A DNA stretch of 64,000 nucleotides from JABDKJ01 sp964609215 (GCA_964609215.1 CAZSQZ010000001.1:186001-250000); one strand, 5' to 3'; numbered from the stretch's first letter, positions 17,322 to 28,200 are shown. The notes: a model not told the origin generated them from the sequence alone. Numbers and translations are program-made.

Positions 17322-17666
17322 ATGAAAGGAGAATGGACTAGAGTACTGGTTTTTGGAATCATCTTTTTAATACTCGGTTTTCTATTAGGCAGAGTAACCG
17401 GACATAAAGGCGGACATGGAAAGGAAATGCGGATTAAGAAAATGATTATGGATGATCATGGAAAGATGAGCCATCATGATGGCGAAGTTGAAGTGATTAT
17501 CGAAACACTAGAGGGATCAGATTTCAAAGGAGACACAAGTATTGTTATTGAGGGTGGAGAAATTAATATTTCCAAAAGTGGAGAAGAGATAGAGGTTGAG
17601 GTAGAAATGAGTGATGATGGATCACAAAGAATTGAAAAGAAAATAATTAAGAAGGTTATAAAGTAG
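17322..17666 (+). CDS. small membrane-anchored protein of unknown function
   Basis: A 114-residue protein: one N-terminal hydrophobic segment (about 8-25, VLVFGIIFLILGFLLGRV), a His/Gly-rich stretch (TGHKGGHGKE, DDHGKMSHHDGE), then an alternating acidic/hydrophobic beta-like region and a basic tail (RIEKKIIKKVIK). The histidines could bind a metal, but that is speculation. No family was recognised. It has a good promoter of its own and is followed by an A+T-rich repeat, so it is probably monocistronic. Confidence 0.6.
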   Translation: MKGEWTRVLVFGIIFLILGFLLGRVTGHKGGHGKEMRIKKMIMDDHGKMSHHDGEVEVIIETLEGSDFKGDTSIVIEGGEINISKSGEEIEVEVEMSDDGSQRIEKKIIKKVIK

Positions 17667-17679
17667 TTGGGTTGTCTAG

Positions 17680-17710
17680 AATTTTAAGTTTTGAATGTTG
17701 AGTTTTGAAT
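17680..17710 (+). repeat. intergenic TTTTGAATGTTGA repeat, copy 2
   Basis: Holds the same 13-mer as the 14,897 copy, followed by another TTTTGAAT. The proposed start codon of the next gene (17695) lies inside this repeat. Confidence 0.5.
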
Positions 17711-18138
17711 CTCCTAAAAACACTTTGGCTCGTGCTTCAAAAATCATTGCCTCTTTGGGTATTTGGTTTATGCTTAACATTGAATTAAATTATCAGCATC
17801 CGGGAAATTCGTTTTTCAAATCCATTATCGAATTTTTTAAATTACCTCTCAAAGAATTTGATTCAATCTTAAGGATTTATTACTCCTTACTATGTCTAAT
17901 ATTAATTCTTGGAGTAATCAGCACAATTGAGATATTTAACCCAAAGGTGCAAAAAAAGAAAACAACAGTAATAATATCCTTAGCATCTATTCTAGTATGG
18001 ATATTTCTTAGCTACTTGGTCCATCAAAGCCCTTTAAACTTTAAAGAATATAACATCTCATCGCTGCCATTTATTTCATTGACATTTTTAGCATTTATCT
18101 TGATGCTGACATCCCAACGTTTGAAAATTGACCCTTGA
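17695..18138 (+). CDS. predicted membrane protein of unknown function
   Basis: A 147-residue protein with about four hydrophobic segments (near 16-30, 62-80, 92-110 and 124-140). No family recognised. The ATG at 17695 lies within a dispersed repeat, so the true start could be further in, although no later Met gives an obviously better N-terminus. It is convergent with the hemD-like gene (45 bp apart). Confidence 0.5.
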   Translation: MLSFESPKNTLARASKIIASLGIWFMLNIELNYQHPGNSFFKSIIEFFKLPLKEFDSILRIYYSLLCLILILGVISTIEIFNPKVQKKKTTVIISLASILVWIFLSYLVHQSPLNFKEYNISSLPFISLTFLAFILMLTSQRLKIDP

Positions 18139-18183
18139 TAATCCGTTTTACTTGTTCAACTTATAACCAATTAACTTTTAGCA

Positions 18184-19434
18184 TTAACCCACCGAAGCAT
18201 TATACACACTTCTAGCCAAGCCAATATTATCAAAAGAGTGTACTGGAAATATTCCTACTACTCCCTTTGCCTTTAGCGTATTCATTGTCGGGTCACCGTA
18301 AGCAATTACTTTCTCGTTTGCAATTTGTTGTTGTTCTAAAAAGGTCAAAACATTTGCAGGAGAAGTAAAAACCAAAATATCGGATTTTGGAATTTTAAAA
18401 TCACCGTGTTTTACCGTATCATAAACAAAAAGGTCTACGTTTTTCACCCTTTGGTTCTCATCCTGAAAGCTTCTTAAATCTCGCATTCCCTTCGGGTAAC
18501 AAACAGATCTTGCCCCTGAGACATTTTCAAATTGCTTAGTTACTAATTTGGAATCCGCACCTCCAATAAAAGCTGCTCTATGACCGCTTTTTCTTATTGT
18601 ATCCGCTACTTGTTTATTCTGGCAACCAATTTTTGCTTTACCAATATCTGGTTTATCCAAAAAGAAAAACTGCGCTGATCTAACATTAGAAAAGAAAATC
18701 CATTCCGTGTCTGGAACTTTTTTGATAGGAATAGGTTTGTGTTCTACCAAAGGTTTGCCTTCAACTTTAAAACCGTTCTGTTCTAAAGCTTTCTTAAGAC
18801 CATCGTGTTCATTTACATTTCTGGTAATAAAAACCTTCTTTTTTCCAACGTTTTTAATTTTATCCGTAGCTCTCTCTAACAACTTTTCCTTCTGCCCAGA
18901 ACTCAACCTTAAGTAATAAGGTGTTTTAGATTTATGCAGTACACATAGTTTCAAGAGATTCTTTGTATGTCCATCCTTATCTCCACCTATTTCCACTCTA
19001 ACTGCAGCTTCACTTTTTGGGAAAGCTTTCTTCAAGCCGCTAAGAACATCACTCTCCAAGTCGATTATTTCCTTTTTAAAATCCTCTGAAACATGTTCAT
19101 TGGCAAAACGAACTTCAGGATCCACTTCCTGGAGTAAAACCAAGCTAGGATCTACCTCAAGCAACTCAAAATCATCATTCTCATAATCCGAATCATGATT
19201 CTTGGTTAAAACCATTCCATCCAATTCACCCTTTTCTATTTTCTTTACAGCTTCCTCATTTTTCATAGCATGCCATTGGCAATCTCCTCTAAGCAATTCA
19301 AATTGATGCTTTAGAAAAGGGTCTGTTACTGCTATCTTTGAGCCTTTTGCTATAGAAAGATCTTGTCTCTTTTTGACCTGATCTTCATGGATATATAAGT
19401 TAATCACAGTACAAAAAAGGGATTTTTCTCGCAA
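18184..19434 (-). CDS. hemD: uroporphyrinogen-III synthase fused to a degenerate HemC-like region
   Basis: The C-terminal half (about 198-416) is a HemD fold: KKKVFITRNVNEHDGLKKALEQNGFKV, TEWIFFSNVRSAQFF, HRAAFIGG, VFTSPANVLTFL, and KVIAYGDPTMNTLKAKG. HemD closes and inverts ring D of hydroxymethylbilane to make uroporphyrinogen III in heme synthesis. Residues 12-190 follow the order of HemC domains 2-3 (IAVTDPFLKHQFELLRGD like the TSSLRR.QL...RGN stretch, IEKGELDGMVLT like the gDAiiLA stretch, then an EsdvLsgL helix), but the cofactor-binding cysteine (GGC) and most catalytic Arg/Asp residues are missing. The start is TTG at 19434, straight after an in-frame stop, or GTG at 19407; there is no ATG. 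The HemC relic call is inference. Confidence 0.7.
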   Translation of the reverse strand: MREKSLFCTVINLYIHEDQVKKRQDLSIAKGSKIAVTDPFLKHQFELLRGDCQWHAMKNEEAVKKIEKGELDGMVLTKNHDSDYENDDFELLEVDPSLVLLQEVDPEVRFANEHVSEDFKKEIIDLESDVLSGLKKAFPKSEAAVRVEIGGDKDGHTKNLLKLCVLHKSKTPYYLRLSSGQKEKLLERATDKIKNVGKKKVFITRNVNEHDGLKKALEQNGFKVEGKPLVEHKPIPIKKVPDTEWIFFSNVRSAQFFFLDKPDIGKAKIGCQNKQVADTIRKSGHRAAFIGGADSKLVTKQFENVSGARSVCYPKGMRDLRSFQDENQRVKNVDLFVYDTVKHGDFKIPKSDILVFTSPANVLTFLEQQQIANEKVIAYGDPTMNTLKAKGVVGIFPVHSFDNIGLARSVYNASVG

Positions 19435-19513
19435 TTATCCATCGCTTTTACCGCTTGTCTTAATTTTAAGATTAGAATACCCTATAATTCTTAACTTGAA
19501 TCAAAATTAAATT

Positions 19514-19825
19514 ATGATTTGCACAACAACAGAAACTATTCCCGGTAAGAGCATTAGCCAATCTTTGGGAATTGCCAGAGGAAGCACCGTTAGAGCCAGA
19601 AACATAGGCCGTGATATTTTTGCAGGACTAAAAAATATTGTAGGTGGAGAAATTTCTGAATACACCAAACTACAAGCTCATGCCCGTGAAGAGGCCCTTC
19701 AAAGAATGGAACAAGATGCTGCTCGTCTTGGAGCGGATGCCATAGTTAATGTTAGAATTACTACTTCTATGATTATGCAAGGTGCATCTGAGATTCTTGC
19801 TTACGGTACAGCTGTAAAATTCTAA
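19514..19825 (+). CDS. YbjQ/UPF0145 family protein
   Basis: A 103-residue protein with the complete family signature: T.ETIPGKSISQSLGIARGSTVRARNIGRDI, GGEISEYTKL...AREEAL.RM..DA..LGADAIVNVRI and a C-terminal EILAYGTAVKF. Family members form pentamers in crystal structures; the often-quoted heavy-metal-binding role is not established. A small membrane protein begins 3 bp after its stop codon, so cotranscription is likely. Confidence 0.92.
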   Translation: MICTTTETIPGKSISQSLGIARGSTVRARNIGRDIFAGLKNIVGGEISEYTKLQAHAREEALQRMEQDAARLGADAIVNVRITTSMIMQGASEILAYGTAVKF

Positions 19826-19827
19826 AA

Positions 19828-19962
19828 ATGGAATGGATTCCCATCATATTTGGTCTATTGCAATTTCTCTTTTTTACTGCTTGTGTGGCCCTATTGGTTT
19901 ATCTTATCATGAAACGTATAGAAGATAAGAAGAAGGAGACCTTTGAACAGAGGGAGAATTAA
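19828..19962 (+). CDS. 44-residue single-pass membrane protein, paralogue A
   Basis: Too short for routine ORF calling. It starts with an ATG 3 bp after the ybjQ stop and encodes MEWIPIIFGLL, a transmembrane helix (about 5-28) and a charged tail LIMKRIEDKKKETFEQREN. The tail closely matches that of the small gene at 20039 (LIFKRLKDRSKETFDKRSN), identical at 10 of 19 positions with most other changes conservative. This conservation between tandem copies argues that both are real. Function unknown. Confidence 0.7.
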   Translation: MEWIPIIFGLLQFLFFTACVALLVYLIMKRIEDKKKETFEQREN

Positions 19963-19994
19963 TTTTGAATGTTTAATTCTCAATTTTGAATTCG
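19961..19994 (+). repeat. intergenic TTTTGAAT repeat, copy 3
   Basis: Two TTTTGAAT words, the first extended as TTTTGAATGTTTAATT (one mismatch to the 13-mer shared by copies 1 and 2). It begins at the stop codon of the 44-residue gene and separates the two small paralogues. Confidence 0.45.
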
Positions 19995-20038
19995 ATATTG
20001 CTGAGTAAATAGTTTGGGTTAATGGCTAAATTAGTCTA

Positions 20039-20188
20039 GTGGAATTTGATCAAATAGAAAAATGGTTCTGGGCTGGACTAAAAATAGGGTGTGTAGTCTT
20101 GGTTCTTTTCGCACTTAGATTTCTCTATTTGATTTTCAAACGCCTAAAAGATAGGAGCAAGGAAACCTTTGATAAAAGATCAAATTGA
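20039..20188 (+). CDS. 49-residue single-pass membrane protein, paralogue B
   Basis: A GTG-started frame encoding MEFDQIEKWFWAGLKIG, a transmembrane helix (about 11-32) and the basic/acidic tail RLKDRSKETFDKRSN. It is paralogous to the 44-residue protein upstream. Its TGA stop overlaps the TTG start of the next gene by four bases (TTGA), a sign of translational coupling that supports both the frame and the unusual start of the neighbour. Function unknown. Confidence 0.65.
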   Translation: MEFDQIEKWFWAGLKIGCVVLVLFALRFLYLIFKRLKDRSKETFDKRSN

Positions 20189-20628
20189 ATAGTAAAAAGA
20201 GAATATCAACCAGTCTTACCTTTTTCTGGAAATTTATATTCTTTCCATCTTTTCTATTGATTGGAATTACTATTTCAATAGCGTCTATGGAAAATATAAT
20301 TCAAATATCAATTCTCATCCTAATTTGGGTCTTTGTCACGGCCTTGATTTTTCATATAGGGCTTGGCGCCAAAAAAGTACTGATTGACCATGAATTCTTG
20401 TACATCAGCAACTTCTTTAGAAAAGAAAAAGTTCCGTTAGCATTTATTGAGATCGTTAATTCCTATCGATGGTTCAACCCTAATCCAGTATATATCAAGT
20501 TAAAAGAAGAAACTTCATTTGGCACTGAAATAATGTTTTTAGCCAGAACAGAATTCAATTTATTTTGGGAACACTCTATAGTCGAAGAACTCATGCTTGC
20601 AGCAAAAATGGCAAGAGGAGAATTGTAA
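20185..20628 (+). CDS. membrane protein with PH-like domain, unknown function
   Basis: A 147-residue protein starting with TTG, overlapping the previous small gene by four bases. Two hydrophobic helices lie at about 12-32 and 38-58; the rest (KKVLIDHEFLYISNFFRKEKVPLAFIEIVNSYRWFNPNPVYIKLKEETSFG) has the strand pattern of bacterial PH-like domains that follow paired membrane helices. The domain call is tentative. It is convergent with glycyl-tRNA synthetase, 33 bp apart. Confidence 0.6.
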   Translation: MNSKKRISTSLTFFWKFIFFPSFLLIGITISIASMENIIQISILILIWVFVTALIFHIGLGAKKVLIDHEFLYISNFFRKEKVPLAFIEIVNSYRWFNPNPVYIKLKEETSFGTEIMFLARTEFNLFWEHSIVEELMLAAKMARGEL

Positions 20629-20661
20629 AAATTCAATTGGGAATACCAATCTCATTTAATT

Positions 20662-22200
20662 TCAAATCAGTTCCGAAAGCAACTTTCGCATACTCACTTT
20701 TTCTCCAATAATCTCAGCGAGTCTAGCTATCGCAACTCTTTCTTGTTCCATGCTATCTCTTTCTCTAATTGTGACCGTATTATCTTCTAAAGTTTGATGA
20801 TCAACGGTAACACAATAAGGAGTACCTATGGCATCATTTCTTCTGTAGCGTTTCCCTATAGTATCTTTTTCCTCATAAAGACAATTATGATCAAATTGAA
20901 GATCTCTCATAATTTCTCTGGCCTTTTCTGGAAGTCCATCCCTTTTCAAAAGAGGAAGCACCGCAACCTTATAGGGTGCTATAACTGGAGGCAAGTTTAA
21001 AACTACTCTGCTCGTTCCATCTTCCAATTGTTCCTCCTTTAAGGAATTTGATAAAACAGCTAAAAACATTCTATCTAATCCGATTGAGGTCTCCACCACA
21101 TAAGGAATATAATTTTTATTGTCTTCGGGATCGAAGTACTGCAATTTCTTACCGGAATGTTCTTCATGTTGCTTTAAATCGAAATCTGTTCTGGAATGAA
21201 TTCCTTCCAGCTCTTTAAATCCAAATGGAAATTTAAACTCTATATCAGCTGCAGCATCTGCATAATGTGCCAATTTCACATGATCGTGAAAACGGTAATT
21301 CTCCGCTCCCATTCCCAGAGATTTGTGCCAGGCGATTCTTCTCTCCTTCCATTTCTCATACCATTCTTTTTGTGTTCCCGGTTTAATGAAAAACTGCATT
21401 TCCATCTGCTCGAATTCACGCATTCTAAAAATGAATTGTCTGGCAACGATTTCATTTCTAAAGGCTTTTCCTATTTGAGCAATACCAAATGGAATTTTCA
21501 TCCTTCCGGATTTCTGGACATTCAAGAAATTAACAAAAATACCTTGAGCAGTTTCCGGTCTTAAATAAATGGTAGCCGCATCTCCGGCAACTGAACCTAA
21601 CTCCGTTCCAAACATCAAATTGAACTGTCTCACATCCGTCCAATTTTTAGAACCAGAAACGGGGCAAACAATTCCCAACTCCTCTATAAGTTCTTTTACT
21701 GCTACCAGATCATCCGCTTCCATTGCAGCTTTAAACTTACTTTCGATATCTGTAATCTTTGCTTTATTTCTTAAAACGTTCGGATTGGTTTCTCTGAATT
21801 GAGCTTCATCAAAAGCATCACCAAATCTCTTCTTTCCTTTGGCTACATCCTTTTCAATTTTGGCTTCGTATTTGGCCATGTGGTCTTCCACCAAAACATC
21901 TGCACGATATCGTTTCTTAGAGTCTTTATTGTCTATTAATGGATCATTAAAAGCATCAACATGCCCACTGGCCTTCCAAGTTGAGGGATGCATAAAAATA
22001 GCAGCATCCAGTCCAACTACATTTTCATTCATTTGAACCATTGCAGCCCACCAATATTTTTTGATATTGTTCTTCAGTTCAACCCCATTTTGGCCGTAGT
22101 CATAAGTGGCTGAAAGCCCATCATAAATTTCAGAAGATTGAAAAACAAAACCATGCTCCTTGGCATGCGAAATCACTTTTTTAAATAGATCGTCAGACAT
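20662..22200 (-). CDS. glyS: glycyl-tRNA synthetase, homodimeric type
   Basis: Class II synthetase that charges tRNA-Gly. The N-terminus FKKVISHAKEHGFVFQSSEIYDGLSATYDYGQNGVELKNNIK is the motif 1 region of the alpha2 type; motif 2 is FRNEIVARQFIFRMREFEQMEMQFF and motif 3 is PYVVETSIGLDRMFLAVL. The C-terminal anticodon-binding domain (about 400-512) contains PPVIAPYKVAVLPL, RRNDAIGTPYCVTVD and the final TVTIRERDSMEQERV. A length of 512 residues fits the single-chain form used by Bacteroidota. No neighbours are functionally linked. Confidence 0.96.
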   Translation of the reverse strand: MSDDLFKKVISHAKEHGFVFQSSEIYDGLSATYDYGQNGVELKNNIKKYWWAAMVQMNENVVGLDAAIFMHPSTWKASGHVDAFNDPLIDNKDSKKRYRADVLVEDHMAKYEAKIEKDVAKGKKRFGDAFDEAQFRETNPNVLRNKAKITDIESKFKAAMEADDLVAVKELIEELGIVCPVSGSKNWTDVRQFNLMFGTELGSVAGDAATIYLRPETAQGIFVNFLNVQKSGRMKIPFGIAQIGKAFRNEIVARQFIFRMREFEQMEMQFFIKPGTQKEWYEKWKERRIAWHKSLGMGAENYRFHDHVKLAHYADAAADIEFKFPFGFKELEGIHSRTDFDLKQHEEHSGKKLQYFDPEDNKNYIPYVVETSIGLDRMFLAVLSNSLKEEQLEDGTSRVVLNLPPVIAPYKVAVLPLLKRDGLPEKAREIMRDLQFDHNCLYEEKDTIGKRYRRNDAIGTPYCVTVDHQTLEDNTVTIRERDSMEQERVAIARLAEIIGEKVSMRKLLSELI

Positions 22201-22269
22201 GCTGCGAAGATATTTAATTTGGGAAATTGGTAATAGAAAAGAAGAATAATTAAGTATTACTAATAGTAT

Positions 22270-25200
22270 CTATCTAACCACAGTAACATGACCAAACATC
22301 TCGATAGTTTCTTCAATATCACCTCGCCAAACAAATTTAGTTCGGTATATAAATATCTCTGATTCAACATAGTAGTCAGGATTGAATTTTCCTTTACCAT
22401 TCCATTCTGCGAAAACGTCATCCTCAACATAGAAAACTGAATTTCCCCATCTATCAAAAATTTCCAGCTGAAAATCTGTAATGAAATCCGGAAATGGAAA
22501 AACAACCGAAAAAGTATCATTTTTTCCATCTCCATTTGGAGTTATTGCATTTGGTATGAATACTATATTATTTTCTCCGCATGCAACATCCAAATAAACT
22601 GAATCCAAAGCTGTACAGTTATGTTGATTTATGGCGGAGAAAATCAAATATCCAGAGCCATTATTTTCATTTATGGAAACAATGTTGGAAGAACTACAGG
22701 ACACGGATGGATTTACACTGAAAGCATTTCCACTGGTTTCCCAAGCACAATCAGAATATATTTCTGACGATCGTGCTAACAGAGAATCATTTTTACATAA
22801 CGGTAATAAAATACTTGTTTCATCAATAAATATCCCATTTCCCTCCACATCTATTAATATTGACGGGTTAGGTAATGGAAATATCCTTACCAAAAAGGAA
22901 TCATTAAACACACACTCTTGATTTATTACTTCAAGATTGACGAAATAATCAATTACCATTTCCGGATCTTCTGAACTATTAAATGTATAATAGAAGTCAT
23001 CAATACTGAAGATTGCATCATTCTCTAAAAATGTTGACGATATTGTCCATTGAACTTCATCTGAAAAATCAGTGCCCGCGTTCAAATTTAGGTTTAGAGA
23101 TCCACAATTGCTAATATCAACTAAATTCATCCCGTCCAACCCAGGAATAATGAAAGTATCAGTAATTTCTGAAATGCAACCAAAAGAATTTGTAGTGGTC
23201 AACGTATAATTATGTGTCCCCCCATTCTCGAAAACTAAACTAACAAAAGCACCATTTATAATTGTATCTCCATCAAAGGTCCAACTATAGTTTTCCGTAT
23301 TTTGATTGTTTTCTATGGAAAAGAAGGAAGGTAAGTTAAAACAATTTAAATCAGATTCAACTATGGGTTCAGGTGAAGGATGAACGACCAGATTAGTAGA
23401 TAATTCAAAAGGGGTTCCACATGACATTTCTATTTCCGCTTCTATAGAATAATTGGAGCCAACTGTGTTAAAAGGAACGAAATAAATGAATGTATTATTT
23501 GATTGATCTATAAAGTCTAGTTGTAAATTAGAAGGTATTAAAATGTTTATTCCTAAAGGCGTACCAATTAATTCGAAATTTAAGTACAAAGTGTCTCCTG
23601 GGCAAACTTCAATATTTTCGTCCAGCATGGCCGATGCCATCGGAGGGTCAATTAAAATCTCTGAAGTCACCGTATCAGTACTACATTGATTAAAAAGTAT
23701 TATGAACGGAAAATAGGAAGTTGTATCAACGGGAGAAAAATAAGAATGTTGAATATTATCGTAATCATTAATATATGTTATAGCTGAATTTCCATCTTCT
23801 GGGAAAAGTATAATACTGTCAATGGTATTTGAACCCACTTGGGTTAAATCAAAAAATATTGCCTCATTTGAACAACCAAACTCTTGCGTTTGCAGCAAAG
23901 CCTCAATAGGTGCTATATATGTAAAATCCATATGCTCTTCTGCTTGTGAACATCCATTATCACCTATTTCAATATTGAATGAGAAATCTTGATCATTCGA
24001 AGGATCTACTAGATCAATGATAACCATTTGATTTAGAACATTATCAGAGAAAATTCCGGAAGGGTCAAAGGTCAAGTTGTCTATATTTCCAGATAGCAAA
24101 TCTATATTAATTTCAACCTGCGGAATACAAGGGTCGATAATTGTATTAAAAGAGTATTCCAGTTGTTCTTGAATAAAAAAGCTGCCTTGATAAACAACTG
24201 AACAAGTATTTCCATAATAAAGAGTCAATTCATAATCTGTTGTTCCAGATATATTTTGGAGTAATGGAATACTTGTGAAAGTACCAAGTCCAATAATTTC
24301 CAATTCAAAGGAATTCACAAGGAGGTCAAAGGTAAAAGCTGAATCTAGGTATGAGCCTTCACATATATCTTCAAAACCATTGAAATCAGGAATATCGTGG
24401 AACTCAATGATCGTTGAAATAGTATCGAAACAAGAAATTGTCTGACCATTTACATCATGATCAATTGCAGAAATTGCGAAAAGTGTTCCAGGTGAAGTAG
24501 AGCTTATTCCAAGCAACGATGGATCGAAAATGTTTCCACTCAAGGGAAGATTAAAAGTACCTTGATCGTTTATAAAAAACAGTTCCGAAAGAACAGATCC
24601 ATCCAAATTAAAGTTTATTTGTGATTGATCATGAATACACATAACTGGGGCAATGTTCATTGAAGTATTTGGAGTGTTCAGAACCTCAATATCATTATAA
24701 ATCAAAGTCAAACATGCTCCTGTAAATTCTATGCCATTATAATTTCCTACTGGTGTTGACTGTGACAAAACCCAAACTAAATCTCCATTGGGTAAAATAG
24801 TAAACTGGTCAGTAGGAACACCTGAAGAAATAACTGAAGAGAAGTCCCAGATGCCATTTCCTGAGCTATTGAACAAAATGGATTCACCTTGACAAAATGC
24901 GCCAACATCACTTGAGATTGTTCCAATAGTTTCAATTGTTACAAAGTAAGAACCTGAATAGTCACAATTAGATTCAGATGTCCATGTATATTCAATTTCA
25001 AAATTTGTCGTTTGATTAAATGAGCCGAAGTCATCAATCAAGTCTTGAATGCTATAATTAATGTTTTGCGGTAAATCTTGAATGCTTTGAATTACATTAC
25101 CCAATGTGTCAAAGATATTCACTATTGGATCATTCTGGCCCCATCCGCCCAAAGGAGTACTTAAACAATTGAACCATAAATTCTGATTCACTTCACTCTC

Positions 25201-28200
25201 ACAAAAAACGCTATCGTTACAAAGAAAAAAGGGAGTAACATCTTGTTGGATATCGATAGAAGCACATTCAACACATCCATGAATATCTTCTACAAGAACG
25301 TGATATTGTCCAGCATTCAATACTACAATTGAATCTTGACTAGGGTTTATTGAAATAGGATTGGTATTTAATCCACATGAATTTTCAAACCATTCATAAG
25401 ATATCCCATTTGTTGCATTTACATGTAATTCAATCATGCCTCCATTGCAAATAAATTCATTATTAGAAGTCAAATAGGGATTAATTGAGTCAAATACACC
25501 TATTGAAGTACTTGCTGAGTTTTGACAAACACCTGTTCCACAATTAACTGTAATTTGCATTAAACTATCTATGGTAAAGGAAGATCCAGGGTTTAATAGT
25601 AATCCATTTACAATCCAATCACAACTAGCAAGATTTAGGATTGGGTCATTAGTGGATATAACCGTTCCGGCACAGGTATCAGAAGGAAGATTAATTGAAA
25701 AAGGTGTTAGGCTTTGAATAATTACATCAAATGAGCCTGAATAAAGGCATCCAGCAGGTGAAGTCCATTGCCACTCAAAAGTAAATGTCCCCGAATTTAC
25801 TCCTGCATCAGTTTGTAATTCCCCAACGGTATAGGTATCTGGAAATGTCCATGTTGTTGACACAGGGCTTCCATTGTGAAGAATAGTCCATATTAAAGAG
25901 CCTCCCCATGTTCCAGCCGGGCTTTGTAAACCAGAAAAATCAATAAAATTAGACGTATTACTTTGACAAAAAGTTTGATTTATCAAATTATCCATAGGGG
26001 AAATGTCTTGTAAAATAGTTGTCTCAGCGCAAGTAGTACATCCATTAATATCTGTCACAGAAACTGAATAATCACCAACCGAACTGACCGATATAGTGGA
26101 ATTCGTTTGTCCCGGAATAGCTACTGCATTCGCACAAAAACCTGAATTCCATTGAAGAGAAGAGCCCGGTGAACTAACACACGTTAGTGATATGCTTTGA
26201 CCAGAACAAAGAAGTCCTGAGGAATTTATACTGGGAACATTTTGAGGAAATACATCTATGTGTATAGTATCTGTTATTGAACAATTAGTGTTACCACAGG
26301 TGATCTCAAAAGATGAATTTTGCAAGATTGTATAGGTTACATTACTTCCAGGAGTATAATTTCCCAAAGAACTTTGCCAATTGCAACTAATATAAGATGT
26401 GGTGCCTGGGTCAAGAATGAATCCAGAACAAACTGGACTTGTAAAAGGATTAATAATTGTATTAATAGGATCGATGTGGAAAGACAATGTATCACAAGTT
26501 GTTCCGCATGAATTCTGAACTAAAATTTTAAGAGTATAGTCACCTGATGCATTTGCAGGAACTGGCCAAAGAATTTGATCAGCAAGCCCAGAACAATTTA
26601 AACCTAAATTGTTTGGAGGAAGAACATTATTGGAATAGTTCCATATTGGAATGTTCGAACCTGAGCATCCCACTAATCCTTGAAAAATTGATATTTCTAT
26701 ATTGGATAAATTCGAAAAGCAAGTATCAATACAGAACAAAGTATTGATTTCTAGACCTGAGTCCGGACAAGGAGAAATGTTATTGGTTGAAAAACTTATT
26801 AAAGGAGGTTGACTAATTATAACCGAGTCAGAATTGACTACTGGGGAAGAGCAGGCATTATCCGCAGACAATTGTATAGCATATTCACCTTTATCGGGAA
26901 TATTAATAGTTGGATTATAACTATTTGGATTATTTATGCATCCATTGCAAGCAGGACTTATACTCCACATCATTTCTAAAGAATCGCACTGAGCACTTAT
27001 ATCTGTAACCGAAGGATTGAATATTCCTGGAGCACATTGGTCAGAAAGGTTCCAGGAAATAGCAATATCTGCATTTGTTACTGGTGGTAAGGAACATATG
27101 GTTTTGCAGATGGAATCGTTGGGGTTTGAACACGAAACATTGTTCATTATTAAACAAACATTATGCTCTCCTATCTCATCAAATGTCCAATTCAAGGAAA
27201 TATCTGGTCCTGTTGAGTTTATTTGGGTAAAAGTACCACTTGGCTCTTCAATCGCCCAAGTTCCAGAAATTTGACAATGAGGAAGTGAAGAAAACAAGAT
27301 ATTATCACTTCCATTCCAATTATATATTTCTTGTGTGTTTTGACAAACATTTAAGGGTCCATTAAAATCGGCATTTAATACTGGAGCAACTTCAAAGGTT
27401 TCAGATGCTTGAGAAACTGGCATATCGTAACATGGGCTAATTATATATGCATGAGCTTCCAGTTGATTGCTTTGACAAATGCAGGAAGGTAAACTTATAG
27501 GCCAAGAAATGATTTCAGAATTTCCTGGTGCTAACTGTAAAGTATCAGCATAAACCCAGTTAGGTGACGTGAAATCAGGATCTCCGCAAGCTATATAAAA
27601 TAAATAGGTAACACCTAAGGGATTTAATTGATCTGCTGAGTATTCGAATTCAATTACATCGCCCACACAATATAGCGAAGTATTAGAAGATGGTGCAGAT
27701 GTAATTGACAATCCAGAACCAGGAAGGTTGCTATTGTCCTCCCAATAAATCTGATATTCCTTAAAGGAAGAACAGCCATTATCGTCAATAATCTGATAAT
27801 TAAGAGAGTTATATCCCAATGTTGCAGGCAAAATGTCCATTTCTATTATAAAATTTGAAGGTGCGCTACTCGAATCATAGATAACATTACCATTTAATAC
27901 CAAAACGAATTGCGTATTCGTACCTGTTTGATTGGTATTTTGAACATTACTTAATGTCAGTTGATTATGAATATTCGGATTACTAACGCAATAGCTTACA
28001 ACACAATCCAAACTATCTATTTGAACAATATTTAAAGGATCTGGAAATCCTCCAATGCCAGAGAATTCCAATTCCGCTTGAGGGCCACCAACGCTAATCA
28101 TTTCATTTAAAGTCACTGAACAATTTCCATTTGAAACCGTCAAGCTATATGGTTGATTTAACCCTGTTTGCTGAAATTCATGGCTCACTGGATTCCCAGT

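Noticed and set aside
21196..21564. 122-residue plus-strand ORF
   Set aside because: It is wholly antisense to glyS, where the minus-strand frame carries conserved class II synthetase motifs.
24000..28000. Short plus-strand ORFs inside the giant surface-protein gene
   Set aside because: They are reverse-frame shadows without signal peptides, domains or promoters; the minus-strand gene has a complete signal peptide, repeats and sorting domain.
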